64,000 nucleotides of DNA from Thermocaproicibacter sp036844765 (GCA_036844765.1 DAIUFE010000006.1:1-64000); one strand, 5' to 3'; positions 50,177-58,832 are shown, numbered from the stretch's first letter. Notes: generated from the sequence alone by a model not told the origin. Numbers and translations are program-made.

Positions 50177-51345
50177 TTGTCTGCCTCCGCGGCCGACTGT
50201 TCCAAAGCCTGGGACAGATCGTCGGCCAAATCCTTTTTATCCTCGATGCCGACCGAAAGCCGGACCAGATTGTCGACGATGCCGACTTTCTGCCGGACCT
50301 CGCGCGGCACGGAGGCGTGCGTCATGCTCGCCGGATGGCACACGAGCGACTCCACGCCGCCGAGGCTCTCGGCCAGCGCGATCAGCTGCACGTTCCGGAA
50401 AAAGCGGCGGATATCGTACCGGTCCGACAGGACGAACGAGATCATCGCCCCCGCGCCGGAAGCCTGCTTCTTCTGGATCCGGTAGCCCGGAAAATCCGGG
50501 AAGCCGGGATAATAGACCTTTTCGATCCCCTCGCGGCCCCGCAGGAAATTCGCCAGATAGGCCGCGTTTTCCTCATGCCGGTCCATCCGGACGGAAAGGG
50601 TCTTGATGCCGCGGATCAGGAGCCAGGAATCAAACGGGCCGAGCACGCCGCCCGTGGAATTCTGCACGAACGCGAGGCGCTCGGCGATCCGCGCGTCGTT
50701 CGTCACGGCAAGCCCCGCGACGAGGTCGCTGTGCCCGCCGAGGTATTTGGTCGCGCTGTGGACCACAATATCCGCCCCCAGCTCCAGCGGCCGCTGCAGG
50801 TACGGGGTCATGAACGTGTTGTCGACGATCGCCGTCAGTCCGTGCCGGTGGGCGATCTCCGCCGCCGCCGCAATATCCGTGACCGTCAGCAGCGGGTTGG
50901 CGGGGCTTTCGATCAGCACGGCCTTCACATCCTCCGTGATGCTGTCCTCCAGATTCTTCAGGTCGGAGGTATCGACGATCCCGTAGGCGATCCCGAAATT
51001 CCGGAAGACCTTGTCGAGCACGCGGAACGTTCCGCCGTACACGTTGCTGGAGATCAGCACCCGGTCGCCGCTCCGGAAAAGCGAAAGCACCGCCGTGATG
51101 GCCGCCATGCCGGATCCGAACGCAAAGCCGGCGATTCCCCCCTCCAGCTGGGCAATCAGCTTTTCCAGCGCCTCGCGGGTCGGGTTCCCGGTACGCGAAT
51201 ATTCGTAGCCGCTGTTCTCCCCCAATCCGCTCTGGCGGTACGTGGAGGTCTGGTAGATCGGCACGCTGACGGCCCCCGTGGCCGCGTCGCCGTCGATGCC
51301 GCCGTGGATCAGCCTGGTGCCGAAGCTCTGCGCTTGATTTTTCAT
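50173..51345 (-). CDS. Cystathionine gamma-synthase/lyase-family PLP enzyme
   Basis: The start at 51345 follows AAAGG at 9 bases, giving 390 residues. The Cys/Met metabolism family signature is present: YEYSRTGNPTREALE, GSGMAAITAVLSLFRSGD, the AIVDNTFMTP loop and the PLP lysine in VHSATKYLGGHSDLVAG. It could be MetB, MetC or MccB; pairing with cysK suggests a reverse trans-sulfuration (MccA/MccB) role, with CysK read as MccA-like. The gene sits just 24 bases downstream of an attenuator-like terminator. Confidence 0.93.
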   Translation of the reverse strand: MKNQAQSFGTRLIHGGIDGDAATGAVSVPIYQTSTYRQSGLGENSGYEYSRTGNPTREALEKLIAQLEGGIAGFAFGSGMAAITAVLSLFRSGDRVLISSNVYGGTFRVLDKVFRNFGIAYGIVDTSDLKNLEDSITEDVKAVLIESPANPLLTVTDIAAAAEIAHRHGLTAIVDNTFMTPYLQRPLELGADIVVHSATKYLGGHSDLVAGLAVTNDARIAERLAFVQNSTGGVLGPFDSWLLIRGIKTLSVRMDRHEENAAYLANFLRGREGIEKVYYPGFPDFPGYRIQKKQASGAGAMISFVLSDRYDIRRFFRNVQLIALAESLGGVESLVCHPASMTHASVPREVRQKVGIVDNLVRLSVGIEDKKDLADDLSQALEQSAAEADK

Positions 51346-51368
51346 CCGTTCCATCCTTTCCGAAGCAT

Positions 51369-51410
51369 AAAAATCGGAGGCCGGGCGGCGATTTGCTGCC
51401 CGGCCTCCGA
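51369..51410 (-). terminator. Attenuator-like terminator before the trans-sulfuration gene
   Basis: A 13-bp perfect stem (TCGGAGGCCGGGC/GCCCGGCCTCCGA), eleven-base loop and five T on the minus strand. It begins 17 bases after the Cys-rich leader stop and ends 24 bases before the PLP enzyme start. Read-through must be regulated for the operon to be expressed. Confidence 0.88.
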
Positions 51411-51427
51411 CACGGTTTGACCCCGAG

Positions 51428-51544
51428 TTACGGAAGACGACGGTGCAGAAAACGCCCTTTCCCCGCTTTGAGACAACAGCAGAACCAGCCGCCGCATTGC
51501 GCCGCAGCCGAACAGCCGTTCTCGCAGGCAAAGAAACGTTCCAT
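51428..51544 (-). CDS. Cys-rich 38-residue leader peptide (candidate attenuator)
   Basis: ATG at 51544 lies 11 bases after AAAGGGG. The peptide has six Cys (7, 11, 17, 22, 23, 24), including three in a row in GGWFCCCLKAG. It sits between a strong promoter and a terminator, directly before cysteine-metabolism genes. CTT CCG codons 37-38 (51431-51436) can pair with CGGAGG of the terminator's 5' arm. Ribosome stalling at the Cys triplet would leave that pairing free, while a ribosome reaching the stop would cover it. No known family. Confidence 0.7.
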   Translation of the reverse strand: MERFFACENGCSAAAQCGGWFCCCLKAGKGRFLHRRLP

Positions 51545-51599
51545 CAGGCACCGGTCCCCTTTCATTTCATACTAATCATATATGTATTTTCCAATCAAC

Positions 51600-51628
51600 A
51601 TGTTACCCCTTTTTCGCCGCGATGTCAA
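51600..51628 (-). promoter_or_regulatory. Promoter of the Cys leader and trans-sulfuration operon
   Basis: TTGACA and TAACAT are separated by 17 bp on the minus strand. A CATATATG palindrome lies downstream in the early leader. Confidence 0.82.
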
Positions 51629-51880
51629 GCTTTTTCCGCTCGGTCCCGGGCAGGAGGGTTCAGGCATCCGTGTCAGCGCATGAACCGGCGTGATCTTCGG
51701 CGCGCTGTCCCGCGCGGTGAGAGATACCGACGTGTTCCGGCTGCATCAAGCGATCCGGCAAAAGTTCGGATTCATACACATAAAAAAGGGGCTTTCCCTC
51801 AGACTCGGCTCGTCTTGCTGTCTGAAAGAAAGTCTCTTCTATTTTTACGGGCCGCCGCAGAAACGCTTGAAATCAAGTTC
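51629..51880. other. Gene-free region after the FG-GAP gene
   Basis: About 250 bases with no supported gene, hairpin terminator or repeat. Confidence 0.6.
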
Positions 51881-53005
51881 TTATTCCGTCCCGCCGAGAT
51901 TTTCGAGAAACAGCACGAACGGTTTCCCGCCCAGCGCGTTTCCGGCATAAGGGGCCCAGGGCTTGGAGATCAGGTCGGGCCAGCCGCTGCCCGTCACATC
52001 CCCGACCACGGCGGCGTGTCCCCCGAGGTTGACGTCGAGGATCACATGCTCTTTCCACCGCATTCCTTTTCCGTCCAGGTTTTCCCACACGTAATATCTC
52101 GGCGGGTTTTCTCCCCGGATGTCCTCCATCTCGCAGCTCACGACGTCGAGATCGCCGTCCCGGTCCATATCGCCGACCCAGAGGGAATGGTAGGCGCCCC
52201 GGAACGGCCTGCGGGGAACCGCGATGTCGCGGCGGGCCCATTCGGAGCCGTCGCCCCGCACGTTTTGCAGCCAGAACAGCTTGCCGCCGGTCATTTCACT
52301 CTCCGCCATCACGATATCGTTGCGGCCGTCGCCGTCCATATCGCACACGGAGGCGATCGTCGCGTCGACCATGAACGGCTGCGTCAGAAGCTCCTGATTC
52401 TGCGCCGGGAACGGCAGGGGGTGCTCCACCCATTTCGTCCCGTCGCCGGCCGCGTTTTCAAACCAGACGTTGGTCCGGACGATATCCATGCTGCCGCTGC
52501 CGGTGAGGTCCCCCGCCGCCGCGCCGGCATGGACGGCCGGGCCGATGCGCGTGGGCTTCCAGCGCCCGCGCGCGTCCCCGGGGATCTTGTACCAGCGCAG
52601 ATCGTTCTGGTCCGACATGGTCACGATTTCCTGTTTCCCGTCTCCGTCGACGTCGGCCGCAAAAAGGTCGTGGACGCCTCTCAGCCCGGGGTCGAACACG
52701 ATCTTTTCAAAGGGCGCGCCCTCCCGCCCGGGATTCTTGTACCAGGCTCCTCCGGCGACGAAATCGGGCCAGCCGTCCCCGTCCACGTCCAGCACGGCGG
52801 CGCCCACGTCGGAGGGGGAATCCTTGCCGAGAAGGTATCGGTCCCACTTTTCGGGCGAGCGGTACTTATAGTAATAGATGTCGCCGTACTGAAGGCCGAC
52901 GATATACTCCGGCCTGCCGTCCCGGTCGATGTCCGCCAGCGCAGTCTGGCCGTAAAGGCCCTTCGGCAGGGACGTGTCGATCACATGGTACTGGTAATGA
53001 AACAT
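51881..53005 (-). CDS. FG-GAP/VCBS-repeat beta-propeller protein
   Basis: ATG at 53005 (GGGAGAA upstream) gives 374 residues without a signal peptide. At least six DxDxDG-type calcium loops occur in FG-GAP repeats: LADIDRDGRPEYIVG, LDVDGDGWPDFVAG, ADVDGDGKQEIVT, CDMDGDGRNDIVM, GDMDRDGDLDVVS and GDVTGSGWPDLIS. They form a propeller domain typical of carbohydrate or lipid binding. In this cluster it may handle cleaved glycans, but its function is not shown. It is the last gene of importer operon 2. Confidence 0.85.
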   Translation of the reverse strand: MFHYQYHVIDTSLPKGLYGQTALADIDRDGRPEYIVGLQYGDIYYYKYRSPEKWDRYLLGKDSPSDVGAAVLDVDGDGWPDFVAGGAWYKNPGREGAPFEKIVFDPGLRGVHDLFAADVDGDGKQEIVTMSDQNDLRWYKIPGDARGRWKPTRIGPAVHAGAAAGDLTGSGSMDIVRTNVWFENAAGDGTKWVEHPLPFPAQNQELLTQPFMVDATIASVCDMDGDGRNDIVMAESEMTGGKLFWLQNVRGDGSEWARRDIAVPRRPFRGAYHSLWVGDMDRDGDLDVVSCEMEDIRGENPPRYYVWENLDGKGMRWKEHVILDVNLGGHAAVVGDVTGSGWPDLISKPWAPYAGNALGGKPFVLFLENLGGTE

Positions 53006-53150
53006 CGCCGATTCTCCCGTCTCTCTTTCCGATCCGTCCGGATTCGTTTGCCGCGCCTGAAAATCTCTTATCGGGCCGCGGTCTTTCGGCAATAGCGTAC
53101 CATTTTCACAATTCGTTTACAAGATAAATTTTCCTCAGAAGGACCGTTTT

Positions 53151-53978
53151 TCAGGCCTTGAGGCCGGTTGTCACGATCCCTTCCACAATGTTGCGCTGGC
53201 CGATGAAGAAAGTGACGATGATCGGGATGGCCAGCAGGATGCCCGCCGCAAGGGAGACCTGCGTGATGACCTGCGTGCTGCCGGAAGCGAGGTAGCCGAT
53301 CATGCTCATCGCCGTGGCCAGCGGATATTTTTTCTCCGTGAGGAACATGAAGGGCCCCGTCACGTCGTTCCAGCTCCCCTGGAACGTGAGGATGGCGACC
53401 GTGGCCACCACCGGCTTGGAGATGGGCAGGATGATGTCCCAATAGATGCGGAAGAACGAGCAGCCGTCGATGCGCGCCGCTTCCTCCAGCTCGACCGGGA
53501 TGCTCAGGAAAAACTGGCGGTACATGAAGATGTAAAAGGCGCTGCCGCCGATTCCCCAGAACACCCACGGCCAGAAGGTGTCGATCAGCTTCATCTGATA
53601 GAAAAGAATGTAGGTCGGGATCTGCGTCACGATGCCGGGGATCATCATCGTGGCGAGGACGATCATGAACAGACCCTGGCTGCCCGGCGCCTTCAGCCGC
53701 GCGAAGGCATAGCCCGCCATGCCGCTGCTGAAGGTGGAAAGGCCGACGGTGATCGCCGCGAGGATGACGGAGTTCCCGGTGTATTTCCAGAAATCGATCA
53801 GGGTGGTCGCATAGTAAAAATTGATCCACTCCTGCTTCACCGGCAGAAGCACCGGCGGAGAGTACCAGCTGTTCAGCGCGTTGACGATCGCAAGATAGAG
53901 CGGCATCAGGAAAATCAGGGTGCAGAACGCCAGGAGCGCGTAATGCACCCAGCGCCCCGCGGCAGTATGAGTTCTCAT
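53151..53978 (-). CDS. Sugar ABC transporter permease (MalG type), system 2
   Basis: The 275-residue permease has six membrane segments and the EAA loop EEAARIDGCSFFRIYWDIILPISKP. It lies 13 bases after the partner permease. No ATPase gene occurs in the operon. Confidence 0.93.
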   Translation of the reverse strand: MRTHTAAGRWVHYALLAFCTLIFLMPLYLAIVNALNSWYSPPVLLPVKQEWINFYYATTLIDFWKYTGNSVILAAITVGLSTFSSGMAGYAFARLKAPGSQGLFMIVLATMMIPGIVTQIPTYILFYQMKLIDTFWPWVFWGIGGSAFYIFMYRQFFLSIPVELEEAARIDGCSFFRIYWDIILPISKPVVATVAILTFQGSWNDVTGPFMFLTEKKYPLATAMSMIGYLASGSTQVITQVSLAAGILLAIPIIVTFFIGQRNIVEGIVTTGLKA

Positions 53979-53991
53979 CTTGTCACCTCCT

Positions 53992-54903
53992 TTAATCCGA
54001 TTCGGAATAGACCCAATATTTGCTGGTGAAAAACACGGCGCACGAGAACAGCAGAATGATGACGAAGAGGACCCAGAGCAAAGCCATGCCGTAGGCGAAA
54101 CGCTGGCTGCCGAAAATCTGCTGGAAAGCGTGCACGGCGTACAGATAGTTCGGCTTGAGGGGATGGGAAAGCAGCTGCGTGCCGTTCAGCAGGATCGGCT
54201 GCATGTAGACTTGGAACGCGCTGATCAGGCCCATGACCAGATTGAAAAAGATGACGGGGGTGATCAGCGGCACCGTGATGCGGAAGAACCGCTGGGCGGA
54301 GCCGGCCCCGTCGATGCTGGCCGCCTCGTACAGGGCGGCGGGGATTCCCTTGAGGCCGGCCATGAAGATGAGGAGGCCTCCCCCCGCGCCCCAGGCGGAC
54401 ATCAGGATCAGCGACGCCGTGCAGAAATCGTACCCCAGCCAGTTCACCTCCGGCAGGCCGAACCACCCGAGGACCATATTCAGAAAGCCGCCGTTGCTGG
54501 AATAAAGCAGCTGCTTGAAGATGAAAATGGTCGTGATGGCGGGCATGATGGAGGGCAGGTAGAACGAGGTGCGGAAAAAGCCGAGGCCGCGGATCGCGCC
54601 GTTCAGGAGCAGCGCCAGCAGGAGCGAGATCGCCGTGGTGAGCGGCACGCTGACGATCGCATAGACGAAAGTGCGGTACATGGCGTACATGGCCTCGGTG
54701 TCGGTGAACACCAGCTGGTAATTGTGGAGCCCCACCAGCCGGAGATTGTCCATGTTGAAGCCGTAGTAGTTTGTGAAGCTGAGGTAAAATCCAAAGCAGA
54801 GCGGGAGCAGGCTCAGCGCGAGGAACACCAGGAACCACGGCCCCACCAGAGAGTAAAACGTGACCGCTTTTCGTGTTTTTTCTTTCATAACTTTCATAAC
54901 CAT
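53992..54903 (-). CDS. Sugar ABC transporter permease (MalF/UgpA type), system 2
   Basis: The 303-residue permease has six membrane segments and the EAA loop YEAASIDGAGSAQRFFRITVPLITP. It belongs to the CUT1 family and pairs with the next gene. Confidence 0.93.
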   Translation of the reverse strand: MVMKVMKEKTRKAVTFYSLVGPWFLVFLALSLLPLCFGFYLSFTNYYGFNMDNLRLVGLHNYQLVFTDTEAMYAMYRTFVYAIVSVPLTTAISLLLALLLNGAIRGLGFFRTSFYLPSIMPAITTIFIFKQLLYSSNGGFLNMVLGWFGLPEVNWLGYDFCTASLILMSAWGAGGGLLIFMAGLKGIPAALYEAASIDGAGSAQRFFRITVPLITPVIFFNLVMGLISAFQVYMQPILLNGTQLLSHPLKPNYLYAVHAFQQIFGSQRFAYGMALLWVLFVIILLFSCAVFFTSKYWVYSESD

Positions 54904-54936
54904 GAACCGACCCTTTCACGCCTTGTCCGGGAGCAA

Positions 54937-54982
54937 AAGAGACTGAAGGGAATTCAGGACAAATCCCCTCCAGTTTCTTTTC
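54937..54982 (-). terminator. Intercistronic hairpin after binding protein 2
   Basis: AGAAACTGgAGGG pairs with CCCTtCAGTcTCT, with a long loop, and four T follow on the minus strand. Probably a partial terminator in the same place as in system 1. Confidence 0.55.
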
Positions 54983-55000
54983 CGCGCGCCCGGGCGGGAA

Positions 55001-56398
55001 TTATTTCGAGATCGAATTGACCGCTTCGGTCACCGTATCGTTGGCGTCCTTGGTCATGTTCTTGACCATGTTGTCAACGGTGGTCTTGCCGAAGACGAGC
55101 GGCTGATAGTATTTATCGAAGATGTTCCAGCCGCCGTTGGCCAGATACGGATTGACCGGAAGGAAGCTTTCCATTGCGGCCGATTCGTCGTTCACCACGG
55201 CGAGGAGTTCTTTGTCGAAATCGGTCTCCTGCGGGATCTCCGCCATCTTGCTCTTGAAGATCGGCAGGCCCCATCCGGCTTTGGCGCGCTCGTCCGCGGG
55301 GGAACCGCCGATGTACCACTCCAGGAACTTCCAGGCATCGTCCGGATTCTTGCTCTGTTTGTAAAGCATCAAACTCACCGCAGAAGAGGGGGCTGCGACG
55401 CGCTTTCCATTGGGGGCGGTCGGCGTGGGCAGCATGCCGAAATCGTCGAGATGGGTCTTGGCGTTATCGTTGCCGCGGATCACTCCGCCGTACCAGTAGC
55501 CGTCGATCAGCAGCGCCGACTTGTTGGCGAGGAACAGGTCCCCGCCCGGGGTCTGGTCGTTGTTCACGGCGTTGGGGCCCACGTTGTTCTTGGCCGCGTC
55601 CGCCCACAGGGTCAGGTAATCCCGCACAGCCGGAATGTCGAAGTTCATGGTCTTGTTGTCCGCCGAGCTGATCGCGGCGCCCGCGCTCGCCACATACTGG
55701 AGCATCTGGTTGAAGTTGGCGTCCGTCTTGCCCCATTCCGTGGCGGAAAGGCCGTACTGCACCACTTTTTTATCCTTGACGACGGTGAGCTTCTTCGCGA
55801 GCTCGAACACCTGGGGCCAGGTCAGAGCGGTTTTGGAATCCGGGACCGGGACGCCGGCGGCGTCGAAGCACTTCTTGTTATAGAACAGCGCGGTGTCGTT
55901 GGACCAGTCCTTCGGCAGACCGTAATACGGCCCTTTGCCGATCGTCGTGCCGTCGAAGCGGCAGACGTTCGTGACCGGCAGAAGGTCGTCCTTCCTGATG
56001 ACCTCGCTCTTCTCGATCCTGTCGGTGATGTCGGCCGCGATCCCTTTGATGGCGTAGGAAGGCAGCTCAAACACGCCGGTTCCCCGAATGCAGTCCGGCG
56101 CGGTCCCGGTCGCCAGCGCGGCGGCCATTTTCGCGTCGTCCAGCTTCTGGAGTTCGACGGTGATCCACGGATATTTCTCCTTGAACTGGGCGATCTGGTC
56201 CTTGCTCAGCTCCCCGTCGGACAGGTTCGTCGTGACGGTGACCGGGTCGTGCGACTCTTCCGAGGAGACGGCGGACGTCTCTTCCCCGGACGGGGCGGCG
56301 GAGCTTTCACCGGATTGATCCCCCGCGCAGGCTGTCAGCGACGCGGCGGCCGTCAGCGCGGCCAGAGCAAGCGCGAGGAGCTTCCGATTCCTTTTCAT
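55001..56398 (-). CDS. Extracellular sugar-binding lipoprotein, system 2
   Basis: The ATG at 56398 follows GGAGGAAAC and gives 465 residues. A signal peptide with lipobox LTAC (Cys 23) is followed by a Ser/Glu-rich linker and family 1 binding-protein segments (FKEKYPWITVELQKLDDAKM, YGLPKDWSNDTALFYNKKCF). The ligand is unknown; a glycan compatible with the adjacent GH65-like enzyme is likely. Its promoter carries a pair of operator-like repeats. Confidence 0.92.
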   Translation of the reverse strand: MKRNRKLLALALAALTAAASLTACAGDQSGESSAAPSGEETSAVSSEESHDPVTVTTNLSDGELSKDQIAQFKEKYPWITVELQKLDDAKMAAALATGTAPDCIRGTGVFELPSYAIKGIAADITDRIEKSEVIRKDDLLPVTNVCRFDGTTIGKGPYYGLPKDWSNDTALFYNKKCFDAAGVPVPDSKTALTWPQVFELAKKLTVVKDKKVVQYGLSATEWGKTDANFNQMLQYVASAGAAISSADNKTMNFDIPAVRDYLTLWADAAKNNVGPNAVNNDQTPGGDLFLANKSALLIDGYWYGGVIRGNDNAKTHLDDFGMLPTPTAPNGKRVAAPSSAVSLMLYKQSKNPDDAWKFLEWYIGGSPADERAKAGWGLPIFKSKMAEIPQETDFDKELLAVVNDESAAMESFLPVNPYLANGGWNIFDKYYQPLVFGKTTVDNMVKNMTKDANDTVTEAVNSISK

Positions 56399-56556
56399 AA
56401 AACTGTTTCCTCCTTGATTCTGTATGGAATACCCGAAGCAAAGCGGGGCCCGCGTGACAGACTGCCCGATCCTCTCCGAACGATCAGCGGGCGCGGTGTA
56501 AAAAAACTGGCAATGCCGACAATCCGTCACGTTTTCATAACCGCTTTACTGTATAA

Positions 56557-56610
56557 AGTGTAGCATTCCCCCCGCAAGAATCCTATGGGGCAAAATTATG
56601 ATTTCTATGG
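56557..56610 (-). promoter_or_regulatory. Regulated promoter of binding protein 2 with paired operators
   Basis: Minus-strand -10 TACACT (56562-56557) and a poor -35 TAGGAT (56585-56580) are 17 bp apart. Direct-repeat halves CCATAGGATTC (56588-56578) and CCATAGAAATC (56610-56600) lie 22 bp apart, the downstream one overlapping the -35 box. This is the class II layout of AraC-type activators. A matching arrangement precedes the GH65 gene. Confidence 0.7.
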
Positions 56611-56679
56611 TATTCTTCAGCAGCTTTCACATAGGAGGACCGATTTGTTTAAGATATCTGAATAAAATTACCGTGGATT

Positions 56680-58602
56680 TCAGGGTTCCGCCCCGGAAGG
56701 GCCGAAAAACCGGCCGATTCTCGGCAGATTTTCAAAGCGGCCGATCTCGGCCCCGTACCAGCCGTACTCCAGCGCCTGCAGCTCCCCGCCGATGGCGGTG
56801 AGCATGATGCTGTTGTCGTTGCCGATGCATTCAAACGGCATGAAATGGCAGCCGCGGCAGTGGGTTTCCATGTCGTCGAACAGACGGCGCAGGCCCTCCT
56901 GCCGGTCGCCGAGGCGCATGAGCAGGCAGCTTTCAATCTGGGAGGTCATCAGCGGGCCGCCCTCGTCCGTTTTGCCGTGATAATAGCGCAGGTTGGCGCG
57001 CACCGCCGCGGGGTCCGCCCGGAGCCCCAGCGGATAGAAAACGAGGATCACGTCCGCCTGCTTGATGCGGTGCCCGTCGTACCCGAGGTATTCCGGGTAC
57101 ACCCCGTCCGAGTCCGGCGGAAGGAGAAAGATGCGCTCCCGCACGTCTTTCCAGCGCGCGGAGGGCGCGATCCCGAGCGCCCGCGCGGCGTCGCCGGCGA
57201 TCTCCATCACGCGGCGGACGCCGAAGTTCGTCAGGAAGCTGTCTCCCACGCGGTACCGCCCGTCGCCGCTTTCGCATTCCGATTCGTCCGGGCTTACGAC
57301 GCAGTGCAGGTGCAGGCGCCCGTCGCGCCCCTCCTCGAGGCGCGAGGCGAAAAAGTCCGCGATCCCGCTCAGGATCGGCCACGCCTTTTCCCGCAGGTAG
57401 GCCCGGTCGCCGGAAGCGCAGCAGTATTCCCACGCGGCGAGGGCGATCCAGATATTCACGTGCAGCTCGTCGCTGTAGCGCGCGGGCGTGCTGTCCGACC
57501 CGTCCTCGTCCGTCATCCAGGGGTACCACGCCCCTTCGTGGCCCGTGACGCGGGCCAGTTCCCGCGCCTTGCCGAGCGTCTTCGCGCGGTAGTCCACAAT
57601 GGAGCGCGCGAAATCCGGCCACAGCGGAAGGACGGCGCGGAAAACGTAAAAGTCGGCGTCCCAGAACTGCGTCCCGTTCCATCCGTCCTTGGAAAGTCCC
57701 AGCGGGCCCAGCGGGCTGTCTATGGTTTCGAGGCTGCAGAGGAGGTAGAACTGATGGGCCAGCAGCCGCTTCGCCGCGGAGAGATCGTCCGTCTCGAACG
57801 CGAGCCCGTCCCGCCAGAGCCTTTTCCACTCCGCGGCGCTCGTCCTGAGCAGCGCGTCGCGCCCCAGCCCGCAGAGCTGCCGCGCCTTCCGCACGGCGTC
57901 CTCCGGCCGGCCGCCTTCGCCGGGGCTCTGCACGGCGTGGAACAGCTCCAGCGAGAACTCCCGGCCCTCCGCGGCGGCGGTCGCCTCGGCGGAATCGGCG
58001 GAAGGGGTCTGCGAAACGGTTTTTAAGCCTTCGCCCTTCCATAAAATGGACTGGGCGACGGGCCGGTCCAGCTTCGCCGTCCGGTAGGCCCCCGTCAGCA
58101 CGCCGTTTTCCGGCGCCCCGAATTCCATCCGGCCGTAGCCGAAATCCGCCGCGAGCAGCCCGAAGCGCACCGTGGCCGGCTCCTCGAGGCCGCTCACCCG
58201 GAAGGAAAGGTACGACGCGTGCCCGAACGTGCGCGGGATGAACATCTCGGCCGAGACGGAAACGCTCTTCCCCGGGCGGTACTGCCAGAGGTCCGTCAGG
58301 GTCACCGCGCCGCTGCGCAGGTCCAGGACCTGCTCAAGCCGGTGCGTCCCGCTTTCCGGCGTATAGGCCGTCTCCCCCACTTTCAGGAACACATGGTTCC
58401 ATGCGGGCAGCCGCATCTGCCTTCCCCGGTCGTAAACGTCGCGGGAAAGGGTGCACAGGGGCTCTTTCCCGGTCCCGACCACCAGCTTGCCAAAGCGGGT
58501 ACCGAGGATTCCGTTCCCGATATACGGCTGCTCGAACCGGCCGAGATCCCGCTCTCCGATCCGAATCTGCCAAAGCTCTTGGTTGCTCCACGAATAATCC
58601 AT
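56680..58602 (-). CDS. GH65-like glycosidase/phosphorylase
   Basis: The 640-residue protein has the (alpha/alpha)6 glycosidase pattern of GH65: TQFWDADFYVFRAVLPLW (313-330), a candidate catalytic Glu440 in VVSPDES at the usual GPDEY position, and GHRIKQADVILVFYP. It is shorter than disaccharide phosphorylases, closer to ATHL1-like hydrolases. It has no signal peptide, so it acts on imported glycosides. Whether it is a hydrolase or a phosphorylase is not settled. It has a regulated promoter. Confidence 0.82.
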   Translation of the reverse strand: MDYSWSNQELWQIRIGERDLGRFEQPYIGNGILGTRFGKLVVGTGKEPLCTLSRDVYDRGRQMRLPAWNHVFLKVGETAYTPESGTHRLEQVLDLRSGAVTLTDLWQYRPGKSVSVSAEMFIPRTFGHASYLSFRVSGLEEPATVRFGLLAADFGYGRMEFGAPENGVLTGAYRTAKLDRPVAQSILWKGEGLKTVSQTPSADSAEATAAAEGREFSLELFHAVQSPGEGGRPEDAVRKARQLCGLGRDALLRTSAAEWKRLWRDGLAFETDDLSAAKRLLAHQFYLLCSLETIDSPLGPLGLSKDGWNGTQFWDADFYVFRAVLPLWPDFARSIVDYRAKTLGKARELARVTGHEGAWYPWMTDEDGSDSTPARYSDELHVNIWIALAAWEYCCASGDRAYLREKAWPILSGIADFFASRLEEGRDGRLHLHCVVSPDESECESGDGRYRVGDSFLTNFGVRRVMEIAGDAARALGIAPSARWKDVRERIFLLPPDSDGVYPEYLGYDGHRIKQADVILVFYPLGLRADPAAVRANLRYYHGKTDEGGPLMTSQIESCLLMRLGDRQEGLRRLFDDMETHCRGCHFMPFECIGNDNSIMLTAIGGELQALEYGWYGAEIGRFENLPRIGRFFGPSGAEP

Positions 58603-58663
58603 CGCAGGAGCGCCTCCTCTTTCTTGATTTTTTATATTGCTATTGCAACGTTCTCATCTTTGT

Positions 58664-58717
58664 ATTGTAACGTGCCGGATCACAAAATTCCATAGGGCAT
58701 ATTGAAGATTTCTATGG
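58664..58717 (-). promoter_or_regulatory. Regulated promoter of the GH65 gene with paired operators
   Basis: Minus-strand -10 TACAAT (58669-58664) and -35 TGGAAT (58692-58687) are 17 bp apart. The half-site CCATAGAAATC (58717-58707) is identical to that at 56.6 kb. A degenerate CTATGGAATTT (58695-58685) lies 22 bp downstream over the -35 box, exactly as at the binding-protein promoter. Confidence 0.7.
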
Positions 58718-58758
58718 CATCTATGAAAAATTTCTCCCGCGGGATCCTTCCAAGACCG

Positions 58759-58801
58759 CAAAAGCGCCCGGCGGGCCGCAAGCTTCCGGTCCGCCGGGCG
58801 C
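58759..58801 (-). terminator. Terminator of the second two-component operon
   Basis: GCGCCCGGCGG/CCGCCGGGCGC 11-bp stem with an internal loop and four T on the minus strand, 30 bases after the kinase stop. Confidence 0.75.
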
Positions 58802-58832
58802 CTGGGGAAAGGCCCGGGACGATTCGCTTTTC

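Noticed and set aside
51545..51600. CymR operator in the cysteine leader
   Set aside because: The AT-rich palindromes resemble an operator but do not match the CymR consensus well enough to name it.
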